Positions 47,165 to 58,892 of a DNA stretch of 64,000 nucleotides are shown piece by piece. Below the pieces are notes generated by a model that had not been told where the DNA came from, ran no database searches, and saw only the letters and a program-made list of their open reading frames with translations. The stretch comes from Panopea generosa. Taxonomy: Eukaryota > Mollusca > Bivalvia > Adapedonta > Hiatellidae. The stretch lies in the NCBI GenBank assembly GCA_029582155.1, contig CM055908.1:19631406-19695405 (forward strand). The letters are read 5' to 3'. The translations under genes and the position numbers were made by a program. The number at the start of each line of letters is the position of its first letter. Positions within the stretch are counted from its first letter, which is position 1.

Positions 47165-50100
47165 ATTGTCAACAAACTACATTCTGTTGAAGGCGACAGT
47201 GATATTGTCAACCAACTACATTATGTTGAGGGTGACAGTGATATTGTCAGCAAACTACATTATGTTGAAGGTGACAGTTGTATTATCGACCCGCTGCATT
47301 CTGTTGAGGTTGACAGTGATATTGTCAACCAAGTACATTCTTTTGAAGTTGACAGTGGTATTGTCAACCAAGTACATTCTGTTAAAGTTGACAGTGGTTT
47401 TGTCAACCAAGTACATTTTGTTGAAGGTGGCAGTGGTATTATCAACCAACTACATTCTGTTAAAGGTGACAATGGTATTATCAACCAACTATATTCTGTT
47501 AAAGGTGACAATGTTATTATCAACCAACTATATTCAGTTGAAGGTGGCAATGGCATTGTAAACCAACTACATTATGTTGAAGGTGGCATTGGTATTATCA
47601 ACCAACTACATTATGTTGAAGGTGGCAGTGTTATTGTCAACCAAGTACATTCTGTTGAAGGTGGCAGTGGTAGTATCAACCAACTACATTATGTTGAAGG
47701 TGGCAGTAGTATTATCAACCAAGTATATTCTGTTGAAGGTGGCAGTGGTATTATCAACCAAATACATTCTGTTAAAGGTGACAATGGTATTATCAACCAA
47801 CTATATTCTGTTAAAGGTGACAATGGTATTATCAACCAACTATATTCAGTTAAAGGTGGCAATGGCATTGTAAACCAACTACATTATGTTGAAGGTGGCA
47901 GTGGTATTGTCAACCAACTACATTCTGTTGAAGGTGGCAGTAGTATTATCAACCAACTACATTATTTTGAAGGTGGCAGTGTTATTGTCAACCAAGTACA
48001 TTCTGTTGAAGGTGGCAGTGGTAGTATCAACCAACTACATTATGTTGAAGGTGGCAGTGGTATTGTCAACCAAGTATATTCTGTTGAAGGTGGCAGTGGT
48101 AGTATCAACCAACTACATTCTGTTAAAGGTGACAATGGTATTATCAACCAACTATATTCTGTTAAAGGTGACAATGGTATTATCAACCAACTATATTCAG
48201 TTGAAGGTGGCAATGGCATTGTAAACCAACTACATTATGTTGAAGGTGGCAGTGGTATTGTCAACCAACTACATTCTGTTGAAGGTGGCATTGGTATTGT
48301 CAACCAAGTACATTCTGTTGAAGGTGGCAGTGGTAGTATCAACCAACTACATTCTGTTAAAGGTGACAATGGTATTATCAACCAACTCCATTCTATCAAA
48401 GGTGACAATGGTATTATCAACCAACTATATTCAGTTGAAGGTGGCAATGGCATTGTAAACCAACTACATTATGTTGAAGGTGGCAGTGGTATTGTCAACC
48501 AACTACATTCTGTTGAAGGTGGCAGTAGAGTTATCAACCAACTACATTATGTTGAAGGTGGCAATGGCATTGTAAACCAACTACATTATGTTGAAGGTGG
48601 TAGTGGTATTGTCAACCAACTACATTCTGTTGAAGGTGGCAGTGGTATTGTCAACCAAGTACATTCTGTTGAAGGTGGCAGTGGTATTATCAACCAACTT
48701 CATTCCGTTAAAGGTTACGATGGTATTATAAACCAACTATATTCTGTTGAAGATTACGATGGTATTATAAACCAACTATATTCTGTTGAAGGTGGCAGTG
48801 GTATTGTTATCCTTTTACATTCTGTTGAAGTTGACAGTGGTATTGTCAACCAAGTACTTTTTGTTGAAGGTGGCAGTGGTAGTATCAACCAACTATATTC
48901 TGTTAAAGGTGACGATGGTATTATCAACCAACTATATTCAGTTGAAGGTGGCAATGACATAGTAAACGAACTACATTATGTTGAAAGTGGCAGTGGTATT
49001 ATCAACCAACTACATTCTGTTAAAGGTGACAATGGTATTATCAACCAACTACATTCTGTTAAAGGTGAAAATGGTATTATCAATCAACTATATTCTGTTA
49101 AAGGTGACAATGGTATTATCAACCAACTATATTCTGTTAAAGGTGACAATGGTATTATCAACCAACTATATTCTGTTAAAGGTGACAATGTTATTATTAA
49201 CCAACTATATTCAGTTGAAGGTGGCAATGGCATTGTAAACCAACTACATTATGTTGAAGGTGGCAGTAGTATTATCAACCAACTACATTATGTTGAAGGT
49301 GGCAGTGGTATTGTCAACCAAGTACATTCTGTTGAAGGTGGCAGTGGTATTGTCAACCAAGTACATTTTGTTGAAGGTGGCAGTGGTATTATCAACCAAC
49401 TATATTCTGTTAAAGGTGACAATGGTATTATCAACCAACTATATTCTGTTAAAGGTGACAATGGTATTATCAACCAACTATATTCAGTTGAAGGTGGCAA
49501 TGGCATTGTAAACCAACTACATTATGTTGAAGGTGGCAGTGGTATTGTCAACCAACTACATTCTGTTGAAGGTGACAATGGAATTTTTAAACCAACTATA
49601 TTCTGTTGAAGATTACGATGGTATTATAAACCAACTATATTCTTTTGAAGGTGGCAGTGGTATTGTAATCCTTTTACATTCTGTTGAAGTTGACAGTGGT
49701 ATTATCAACCAACTTCATTCCGTTAAAGGTTACGATGGTATTATAAACCAACTATATTCTGTTGAAGATTACGATGGTATTATAAACCAACTATATTCTG
49801 TTGAAGGTGGCAGTGGTATTGTTATCCTTTTACATTCTGTTGAAGTTGACAGTGGTATTGTCAACCAAGTACTTTCTGTTGAAGGTGGCAGTGGTAGTAT
49901 CAACCAACTATATTCTGTTAAAGGTGACGATGGTATTATCAACCAACTATATTTAGTTGAAGGTGGCAATGACATAGTAAACGAACTACATTATGTTGAA
50001 AGTGGCAGTGGTATTATCAACCAACTACATTCTGTTAAAGGTGAAAATGGTATTATCAACCAACTACATTCTGTTAAAGGTGAAAATGGTATTATCAATC

Positions 50101-51960
50101 AACTATATTCTGTTAAAGATGACAATGGTATTATCAACCAACTATATTCTGTTAAAGGTGACAATGGTATTATCAACCAACTATATTCTGTTAAAGGTGA
50201 CAATGTTATTATTAACCAACTATATTCAGTTGAAGGTGGCAATGGCATTGTAAACCAACTACATTATGTTGAAGGTGGCAGTGGTATTGTCAACCAAGTA
50301 CATTATGTTGAAGGTGGCAGTGGTATTGTCAACCAAGTACATTATGTTGAAGGTGGCAGTGTTATTGTCAACCAAGTACATTTTGTTGAAGGTGGCAGTG
50401 GTATTGTCAACCAAGTACATTCTGTTGAAGGTGGCAGTGGTATTGTCAACCAAGTACATTCTGTTGAAGGTGGCAGTGGTATTATCAACCAACTATATTC
50501 TGTTAAAGGTGACAATGGTATTATCAACCAACTATATTCTGTTAAAGGTGACAATGGTATTATCAACCAACTATATTCAGTTGAAGGTGGCAATGGCATT
50601 GTAAACCAACTACATTATGTTGAAGGTGGCAGTGGTATTGTCAACCAACTACATTCTGTTGAAGGTGACAATGGGATTTTTAAACCAACTATATTCTGTT
50701 GAAGATTACGATGGTATTATAAACCAACTATATTCTTTTGAAGGTGGCAGTGGTATTGTAATCCTTTTACATTCTGTTGAAGTTGACAGTGGTATTATCA
50801 ACCAACTATATTCAGTTGAAGGTGACAATGGCATTGTAAACCAACTACATATGCTGAAGGTGGCAGTCGTATTGTCAACCAACTACATTCTGTTAAAGGT
50901 GACAATGGTATTATCAACCAACTACATTCTGTTAAAGGTGACAATGGTATTATCAACCAACTAAATTTTGTTAAAGGTGACGATGGTATTATCAACCAAC
51001 TTTATTCAGTTGAAGGTGGCAATGGCATTGTAAACCAACTACATTATGTTGAAGGTGGCAGTAGTATTATCAACCAACTACATTCTGTTGAAGGTGGCAG
51101 TGATATTGTAATCCTTTTATATTCTGTTGAAGTTGACAGTGGTATTGTAAACCTACTACATTATATTGAAGGTGACAGTTGTATTGTTAACCAAGTACAT
51201 TCTGTTGAAGGTGGCAATGGTATTGTAAACACACTATATTTTGTTGAAAATGGCAGTGGTATTATCAACCCACAACATTATGTTGAAGATGACAGTGGTA
51301 TTGTAAACCAACTACATTATGTTGAAGATGACAGTGGTATTGTAAACCTACTACATTGTATTGAAGGTGGCAACGGTATTGTCAACCAAGTACATTCTGT
51401 TGAAGGTGGCAATGGTATTGTAAACCCACTACATTTTGTTGAAGATGGCAGTGGTATTATCAAACCCACTTCATTCTGTTGAAGGTGGCAGTGGTATTGT
51501 CAACCAATCCATTATATTCTGTTGAAGGTGACAGTGGTATTGTAAACCAAGTATATTCTGTTGAAGGTGGCAGTGATATTGTCAACCCACTTCATTCTGA
51601 TAAAGGTGGCAGTGGTATTGTAAACCTACTGCATTCTGATGAAGATGACAGTGGTATTGTAAACCTACTACATTCTGTTGAAGGTGGTAATGGTATTGTA
51701 AACCTACTGCATTCTGATGTAGGTGGCAGTGATATTGTCAACCCACTTCATTCTATTGAAGCTGGCAGTGGTATTGCCAACCAATCCATTATATTCTGTT
51801 GAAGGTGACAGTGGTATTGTAAACCTACTGCATTCTGATGAAGGTGTCAGTGGTATTGTCAACCCACTTCATTCTGTTGAAGATTAAAGTGGTATTAACC
51901 AACTACATTTAGTTGAAGAGTATAGTTGTATTGTCAACCCACTACTATCTGTTTTCAACT
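47165..51960. repeat. Second 39-bp minisatellite array
   Basis: About 123 units of 39 bp built on 'ttgaaggtggcagtggtatt' and 'gtcaaccaactacattctg'. Higher-order periods near 1,014-1,015 bases (26 units) are visible, for example 48754/49769 and 48978/49993. Open frames run in two plus frames (VEGGSGIVNQLHS and MLKVAVVLSTNYIL types) and on the minus strand, the longest being 392 codons at 49524-50702. All of them follow from the 39-bp period. The array decays toward 51960 and ends about 950 bases beyond the gene B stop codon. Confidence 0.95.
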
Positions 51961-52231
51961 TTAGAGAATCGGTGTTAACCAAGATGAAACCGACGGCTGA
52001 CAATATTAATGAAGTAGATGTGATAGATAAAATAGATTCATAATCAACATTGTTTTGAATATTGCTTGATTTCTGGTCCATTTTCATATGGATAATATTC
52101 GTAATTAATCAAAACAGTAAATGTGAGCCATTGTCTTAACTTATATCCTCAAATGTTTCATGTTATGTTTCCTTTAGCAAGGTGTTCGTTAATTAACGAG
52201 TTAATTATTTGAATATGTCAGTCTTCAATAA

Positions 52232-52570
52232 AGACCACAGCGTGGTCTAGTGGTAGAGCGTCCGCCTTGCATGCGGAAGGTCGAGGGTTCAATCCCCGGC
52301 CGGGTCATACCAAAGGCTTTAAAAATGGTACTAGAAGCTTCCTTGCTTGGCGCTCATCATTTAAAGGACAGTTTTAGGCTTGTATTAAGAGGAGAGTTCT
52401 AGGTCTGGTCGGCCCGGTGTCAGTATAATGTCACTGGGTGGGGTATCATACCACGTGTCTGCGGCATGATACTCCAGTGTGACAGCGCTCAGAATACTGT
52501 CTCAAGTAGACACCGTCGCGATATGACTGAAAAATTGTTGAAAGCGACGCTAAACACCATACAACTACAA
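52232..52570 (+). mobile_element. Full-length Ala-tRNA-derived SINE with 13-bp TSD
   Basis: 339 bp between perfect direct repeats CAGTCTTCAATAA (52219-52231 and 52571-52583). The A box is 'tggtctagtggtagagcg' and the B box 'gggttcaatccc'. The anticodon arm TCCGC-CTTGCAT-GCGGA has a TGC loop, pointing to a tRNA-Ala origin. The body is shared with 46024-46275, and the 3' end is 'ttgttgaaagcgacgctaaa'. It resembles molluscan V-SINE-type elements, a family label I cannot confirm here. Confidence 0.88.
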
Positions 52571-52583
52571 CAGTCTTCAATAA

Positions 52584-52817
52584 GGCTCTCAAACATATAC
52601 ACACTATTAACATAACGATGTGCGAAATAACACAGTCACGTGTGAAACAAAATCAATGCTAACATAAGATCTAAGAAACTATTTATCGATATCATATATA
52701 AAAACATGAATTATAAATGATTTTTGGCAATACGTAATATATAAAAGTAAGTTTTAAACTAATTGTTGTTAGCCTAGGCAAAGTTTTAAAAATATACACT
52801 GAATTGTCATGTTTACA
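52584..52817. other. Unassigned spacer downstream of gene B
   Basis: AT-rich. No gene is seen. Confidence 0.5.
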
Positions 52818-52823
52818 TTTATT
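52818..52823 (-). promoter_or_regulatory. Poly(A) signal of gene B
   Basis: On the minus strand, AATAAA (in 'CTTTAATAAATGTAAAC') lies 92 bases after the gene B stop codon. The position parallels the AATAAA of gene A. Confidence 0.65.
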
Positions 52824-52914
52824 AAAGACTAGTCTAAATTGTTTAATCCAAATATTGTATCATACGTTATTTTACATTGACTACAAATAACAGTAACCGC
52901 TGTAGAATCGATAG

Positions 52915-53227
52915 TTAAAATTTGATTGCTTTTTTCAGTTTATCCATAAGAACTGTTAAGAAGCGCCAGCGTTGTTGCCTGCGTTCGACGGATTTGATAG
53001 ATGGTATAAATGGTAGCTTTTTACGCTTTTTATGTTTTTGTATAATGGCTTTTCCCGTCGTTGTGATATATGTTTTATTGGTTACTGTATATGATTGAGC
53101 GGTAGGTGGATTTTCTGTTGTTAACTTGGCAGAAGTAGTCTCAGGTTCCTTCGTGGTGACATTAGCTGTTTCTTTTGTTGGACCAACCACGGCATTCCTC
53201 GAAGAAATTCCACAAGACCAGCAGGAT
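52915..53227 (-). CDS. Gene B exon 3 (terminal exon)
   Basis: The acceptor 'tatattgttcag' is followed by one base completing Ser, then SCWSCGISSRN. Two Cys only. The Thr-rich linker runs for about 45 residues. The last 45 residues carry many Lys and Arg, and the final 18 (RWRFLTVLMDKLKKAIKF) would form a cationic amphipathic helix. Confidence 0.8.
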
Positions 53228-56200
53228 CTGAACAATATAAAGACATGAATGTTTCACAAATAAATGGTATCCATCGGAACAGCACGATTAGAAACTAGTC
53301 TATATATAGAACCTGATATCTCCCGAATAAGGCCTATTGAAAAAAAAAACAGGAAATGACGTCATTCAAACTTTCCAATCAAATGACCAATCAAAATGCT
53401 CAAATGTACTGCTTTTTAACAGACCCTATGGGGAGAGTTGGGGCTCGTTCTACAGACCTATAAGACATATACACATATCACTCCATGGTATTTATTGGAA
53501 CAACAAAATAAGGAAAATAATCATATAGCTTCATCTAGAAGTCGGTTCTAATTAGTAATGATTAGTTTAAACAATATTTTTTTATTTACAATATACACAT
53601 TTAATTACATATAAAAAGGATTCAGAAGAAAGCTATTATAGACTTTATGTATCTAAATTAGTAATGATTCCCAATATTTTGTCATGTCAGGTACCAACGA
53701 TACAAGGTTGCTAATTCGGGCATCCCGGTGACATTTCCATTTTCCATAACAAGTTAGTTATTGTTTGAGTTACATTTCCAGTTAGGTTTTAAGACTTTTG
53801 TCAACAACACTTTCTGTACACGTTATTAGGCAGCTGTTGTCTGATTGAGATGAACACCATGGACCTGGTGCAAGCTTTATTTGCCGAGGCCGAATATAGA
53901 ATCCATAGATCTAACGTGAGAGCTTATTTATGATAGCATTTATTAAACGAGTTTACCGATTTGTTTAAATTAAACAATGAATGTGCACGAAAGGTTATAT
54001 AAAAAATTAATGCTGCTTGGGTATATGTGTTTCTTTCATAGCGGACAAGGAATTCATTACCGGGTGCATAAAATCCATCATACATCCAATCCATGTTAAG
54101 AAAATGTTAATTACATAAATTATAATGTCTCAAAATAGCTTCGTTCTACTTTGGAAAATTGTTTACAGACTAAGCATTTTAAGTACGATAGCACCGAGCT
54201 TATACGGAAAACATCGAGCGATTAGTGATATTACACGAGAGGTTAATATAAAAAATGATACGGTACTCATGCATCTCCGCAAGTCACGTGATAAACGTTG
54301 ATATAGATCAAACAGTAGATACAAGCGTTTCATTATAAATGATTTATACTTTTCTGTAATAAATCTGTGTTTTTTTTTATATTTAAATATATTTGTCTAA
54401 ATGTAGATAACGCTGACTTAAATATTTTAACGAAATCAATGTTCAAGACGTCATAATAACGGTTTATACTGACTATGTACTTGCTTATCTTGACATACGT
54501 GTGTATATTTTCAATAATACCATACCTTAAGGTGTATATGACGCTCCATTGGTGGACACGTGATCGGTAATCGACCAATCACAACAGTGGAAATTTATAA
54601 GTCATGAAATAGTATGAAGTATATGAAAGAAGATATAACACTGTCAACGGAAAATACAAACATCATTATTGATTTGACAATCGGTTCAATTTTATCAAAT
54701 TATTATCTAATTTCAATACAGAAAATACTTACGATCTTTTTGAAAGACTTCTTGGTTTTGAAGTGCCGTCGAGTAACACAACTTCCAGCAGTAGTTTGTT
54801 TTCCACCACATCCGCTAACAAACGACCCAACAACGATTTGTGGCCACTGTACGCTAGGACGAAACATACCAAAATAACGTATTACAAATAATACCAAACT
54901 GTGTCTGATGATGTTGTAATAGTTTTGCAAATGAAAGAAGATTAACGGTTACCGGATTAAGAAAACCCTGACACAATTATGTTTGACAACGGTAGTCCTG
55001 TTTAAGAAACAGCAAAACCGGTAATTATTTTTCTTCAAATTCACAACAGAACTGCTTCCCTAGTCTATCCCAGAACCTGATATCTCCCGAATCAAATCTA
55101 ATAACCACCAATGGAAAAAGCAGGGAATTATATGCCTGTCCCACAATTCATAGCAATTGAACGCTTACTAAACTATGACGTCATTGAAACGTTCCCCGGA
55201 GCAACTGACCAATCAGCGTACTCATAACAATTGCTAGTTAACGGACAGAATCAGGAGATCAGGGTCCGTTCTACAGACTAACTGCTTCCCCCAACAAAAA
55301 CGAAGTAAAGTTTTAAACCAAATACATGTATATAGTAGCTCCGGACACAGTCCCGTCCAAATTAAAAAAAAAACAACACTTTCGACAAAAGCATCTGTAA
55401 AAGTATTAGACTAAATGTAAATAAATTATTGCATACTAAAACTCCGCTCTTTTGTTATACGCGAGTACATTTTTATACTTGAGATAACAGTTATAGAGAG
55501 AATATAATGTAAAACTAGAGGTATTGCTAGCATGTATTGAAGCTAACTTGAAAAAATATGTAACACCACTTATGTTGAAAATGAGACTCACTTTTTAAAT
55601 CATTTTTTCATTTCAGATTTATAAAAACAATTGACATTTAATTAACAAATGTGAAAATCAAAACATCTAGTTAAACATTCACCTATCAAATATACATTAT
55701 AGATCAAGTTCTGATGAAAATAATTGTTCTCACTAGTTGTATTACATGTATATAGTCGAAGGGCGCATTTTTATATGAAGCCTAGAAATAGGTGCACGTA
55801 GCACCCTCTGTACAGAAAAGGTTTGACTTCATAATCGGTTCGTTAGATGCCCAAGGGATGTTGCAAGACCTTCAGGACTAAAGAATTGTGGTATAATTTT
55901 TAAGTTTTGGGGCTAAATACATCGAAATATATAACGAAACTGGTAATTTTGAGAATAATGGAATAAAGCCTAAAGTTACACTTATACTCCTGATTTTTTT
56001 TGCGAATTGCGCTATTTCAGATTGATTACAAATAAAATGTACTTGTACATAAAAGCTCGACTTGAAAAGTGGCGGATCTAAAATTTTAGATTTCATGGAA
56101 TGGGTGGGAGCAAATTCTCATTTTTGGACCATTTTGTGTTTACTTATTACAAAATCGGATTTTTTAGTCGATATGGGTCCATAATGTCTTTATCTTACAA

Positions 56201-58892
56201 CAATCTGTTAGATCATGCGTAGGCAAATTTGTACTTTTTCATATTGATAACAAATAAAAATGTATAAACTAGCTCTATAAGTGGCGAATCTAGAATTTTA
56301 TATTTCATGGAATGGGTAGGGGCAAATTCGGACCATTGAATTTTTAGCCGATATGGATCCATAAATGTATCCATCTCACTAGACTCAGTGTTGTTATTAT
56401 TTTTACTCTTTCTCAATCACTGTTACATAAAATACAATATTTAGGCATATGCATAGGGCATGAGGGTTGTCGTATAATCTTCACCCCTTATGAACAGATC
56501 AGATTTGATATAACAGAGTCTACTATTTTAAGACTTTGCTTTAGTTTTTTTATCAGATATAATACCCAATGTAATAAACGTAGATAATTAGAAAGTATAT
56601 GTTAATACAATATAAAGGTGTTAATTGATACATTACAATATGATAAACTAGCAGAAGCATGTAAGCATCATCTGACCCAGTCTCTGATTCACCTACATGA
56701 GTAATGCCCTTAAACATTTTTCACGTGCTACACATATACAATCCTCAGTACAAACTAGATTATTGGCTTTACATTGGTACCAGCTTTAGATACCAACCTC
56801 TTCCTATTGCTTGTAAATAATGCTTCCAAAACAGTGATTGGGAGTTAACTAAGTGATGCTTTAAGCTTTTTGACAATGGTGACATATTTTGTTCCGCAGT
56901 CTCTTTTGACAGAGTAATCGGTATCTGGCGTCAACAGCAGCACATTCAAGGTTATTGGGCAAATACAAGGCACAGACGCACTTCTTACATGAACTGAAGC
57001 ACCCTTCAGACAATGTTCAGATTAACCTAACTGCGACAGTTCTTCTCGGTGGACGTCATAGGACTTTCATAGATTAAGAGCTACTCTCTTGCTTATTTAA
57101 ACTAAAGAACTAATGAATCCAGTGATACATTGAACTTCAGGTAACACAGAGCAGATGGATTGGCCAAAGCCTTCTACAACATCATGAGTAGGAATGGGGC
57201 TAACTTCAGCTTCATATGAACGTCTGCTTCCACAGTATCGGACTTGAGGTATTCTACATTTTGTTGCTAGGACAGTGGCTGTATCCAAAACACTCTTGAA
57301 CCCACAACCTGGAGAAAACTGCTTTCTTAGCAGGCAGTTTTCAGGTCCACTTTACACCACCTGTAATAAACTTAAAACTGGCTTTCTTAAAGATCCATCT
57401 GTGTGTGCAAAAGAGAATGGAACAGTTGATAGTTCATAGGTCAGAACGTCTTAAGAAATGCTTCTCTGAAAGTGGATGCAATTATCAATCTACCAACCGG
57501 TTCTCTATCGACACTTATGGTTGTAATCTGCTCATCTTTAGATTTGACAGACTACTTACTGTTCTCATAGAATGAAAACTGTTTCCAATTTCACACGTGG
57601 CAGTGGCTCCTAAAAAACATTTGTATTTGTGTTCATTCTTTCATCAATAAACTGTTCCATGTTGTATCTTCCAATTGTATCACTGGTCACAAGATGTTTA
57701 AACATATCTGACAGCACAACAACTCCAGTTGTTTTATTGACTTATATGTATCATATCCGTCTGTTTTGCCGCCTGAGAAGAAATTTGTCATCATCCCTGA
57801 TATTAGCTTTCGAATATATTCTTCATCATTTTTCCAGCTTATATTTGTGACTTGACGTTTCACTTTCCAACATTTTGTAGCTGAAGATTTGGATACTCTT
57901 TCGTGGCTGGTCAGAAACCATCTTTCTTAAGCTCCTGGTCGTTTGGTTAGTCCAATGATTCTAACAATTTTCTTAGGATCTGGATTCACTGACAGGTTCA
58001 GAGCAATGTCTGTCGAAACTGGATTTAACGGGTGATTTAATCGACAAACAGTGTGGTTTCTTTTGCATACTCTTCAAGATCTATCTCATTCTACATCTAC
58101 ATCTATACCTTAAAGTGTCATACAGTGACAATGACTCGTATATATCAACGTATGCCAGAGCTTCAATAAACCCAGCATACATATAAATATCTTATTTTTG
58201 ATTATTCTAGAAAATGGCCATTTATTCCTATTTTTAACCCAAATGTGTCACACAGTGGCAATAACTCGGTAGAAATTGACTTGTCAAGCATATATGTATA
58301 TATATCAATGTATTAAATATATCTAAATCTTAAATATTCCAGAAAATGGCGATTTTTTTCGAATTTTCCTATTTTTAACCCAAAATTCCCATACAGTGTA
58401 AGTGACTCAGTAGACAATGACTTGTAATGCATATATGTATATATATCAATGTATTGCAAAGCTTTTATAAACCCAGTATACATAAAAATGTATTATTTTT
58501 CATTATTCCAGAAAATGGCGATTTTTTCGATTTTTTTCATATTTTTAACCCAAAATATCTTGAAAGTGATACACAGTTCTTTAGTACTGAAGTCAAGATA
58601 AAGATCTATATGTATCTACCAAACGTTTCCAAGTGACAAACCTTTTTTTATTAGTTTGCTCTTAGACTAATAGAATTAAACGACGTACGTTCTTCCGACA
58701 TACACTATGCAGCATAATTTTAATACCATTGTTAACCAAAATGTTATAACTTCATTGTTTCCTTTCATCATAATTACTAGTTCCCGTCAGCTTATCAAGC
58801 TTTACTCTTTAAGAATAAAATGCATATATCTCACCTAAAATGTGAAGTGACATAAACACAACTAAAATACATGGTAATGTCCTTAGTCCCAT
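52915..58892 (-). CDS. Gene B: paralogue of gene A, secreted CWxCG precursor (3 exons)
   Basis: Joined from exons 58835-58892, 54733-54853 and 52915-53227 (58 + 121 + 313 nt), giving 163 residues and a stop. Exon 1 encodes a signal peptide, MGLRTLPCILVVFMSLHIL. Exon 2 encodes a Leu-rich segment (LLGRLLADVVENKLLLEVV) ending RSLSKR. Exon 3 begins S-SCWSCG, then a Thr/Pro-rich linker with two N-glycosylation sequons (NVT, NKT), and ends in clusters KHKKRKK and ERRQQRWRFLTVLMDKLKKAIKF-type basic text. Borders are TTTTAG|GTGAGA...TCCTAG|CGTAC and GATC|GTAAGT...TTCAG|ATCC. Intron phases 1 and 2, exon 1 length, the SKR|S junction and C-W-x-C-G all match gene A. Family unknown to me; processing after Lys-Arg is inferred. 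Confidence 0.8.
53296..53460. mobile_element. MITE, second copy of the 55061 family
   Basis: It starts 'tagtctat' and 'agaacctgatatctcccgaa', shares 'tgacgtcatt' and 'tgaccaatca' with 55061-55280, and ends 'cgttctacagac'. It lies in intron 2 of gene B, 70 bases upstream of exon 3. It is shorter than the other copy, and no clear target duplication is seen. Confidence 0.7.
53461..54732. other. Gene B intron 2, remainder
   Basis: Intronic. No repeat family is identified. The open frame at 54333-54578 (minus) has no feature supporting it. Confidence 0.5.
54733..54853 (-). CDS. Gene B exon 2
   Basis: 121 nt, phase 1 in and phase 2 out, 39 whole codons starting Y-S-G-H-K-S and ending SLSKR. A longer open frame in another phase (54703-54930) reads through the same bases but does not fit either neighbouring exon. 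Compared with gene A, the segment carries 14 more codons between the LLG helix and SKR. Confidence 0.8.
55061..55280. mobile_element. MULE-like MITE with 10-bp TSD
   Basis: 220 bp flanked by a perfect 10-base direct repeat ACTGCTTCCC (55051-55060 and 55281-55290). Ends TAGTCTATCCCAGAACC and the complement TAGTCTGTAGAACGGACC form imperfect inverted repeats that continue into a shared CTGATATCTCC/CTGATCTCC. A 9-11 base TSD suggests Mutator-like transposition. Non-coding. It lies in intron 1 of gene B. Confidence 0.8.
56020..56345. repeat. Diverged tandem duplication of about 215 bp
   Basis: The segment with 'attacaaataaaatgtact', 'agtggcggatctaaaatttt' and 'atttcatggaatgggt' near 56022-56115 recurs near 56242-56330 in changed form. 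It has no coding capacity and lies in intron 1 of gene B. Confidence 0.7.
56346..56900. other. Gene B intron 1, unassigned part
   Basis: Nothing is supported here. Confidence 0.4.
56900..58075 (-). pseudogene. Relic of a multicopy 'DTDV...HAFTGCDT'-type gene
   Basis: The minus strand, read in shifting frames, gives in order: 'NPDPKKIVRIIGLTKRPGA' with 'ERWFLTSHERVS' (about 57900-58030), 'MEQFIDERMNTNTNVF' (about 57615-57660), 'REPVGRLIIASTFREAF' (about 57450-57505), and 'DTATVLATKCRIPQVRYCG' with 'IPTHDVVEGFGQSICSVLP' and 'CITGF' (57100-57288). These recall an uncharacterised, highly repeated gene family of aquatic invertebrates and fish, with conserved DTDVxVLA and ALPxxHAFTGCDT motifs. Many frameshifts and stops, and loss of the GCDT end, show a dead copy. 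Its function is unknown to me. It lies in intron 1 of gene B. Confidence 0.6.
58100..58580. repeat. Three diverged tandem copies, about 130-170 bp
   Basis: Repeated words 'agaaaatggcgatttttt', 'cctatttttaacccaaa' and 'atatgtatatatatcaatgt' recur with the 'agaaaatggc' word at about 58211, 58343 and 58510. It ends about 255 bases before exon 1 of gene B (intron side). Confidence 0.75.
58835..58892 (-). CDS. Gene B exon 1 (signal peptide)
   Basis: 58 nt from ATG to donor TTTTAG|GTGAGA, the same length and phase as exon 1 of gene A. It encodes a basic N-end and a long hydrophobic core. The donor is weaker than that of gene A at position +6. Confidence 0.75.

Noticed and set aside
49524..50702. 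392-codon open frame in the 47-52 kb array
   Set aside because: It is the same artefact of a 39-bp period; the other plus frame and the minus strand are open as well.
52232..52305. Functional tRNA-Ala(TGC) gene
   Set aside because: The anticodon arm is good, but the D, T and acceptor stems do not pair well, and the sequence continues into a SINE body with a 13-base TSD outside it.
54703..54930. Single-exon gene in the long frame over gene B exon 2
   Set aside because: The frame does not join the flanking exons, while the alternative frame matches gene A.
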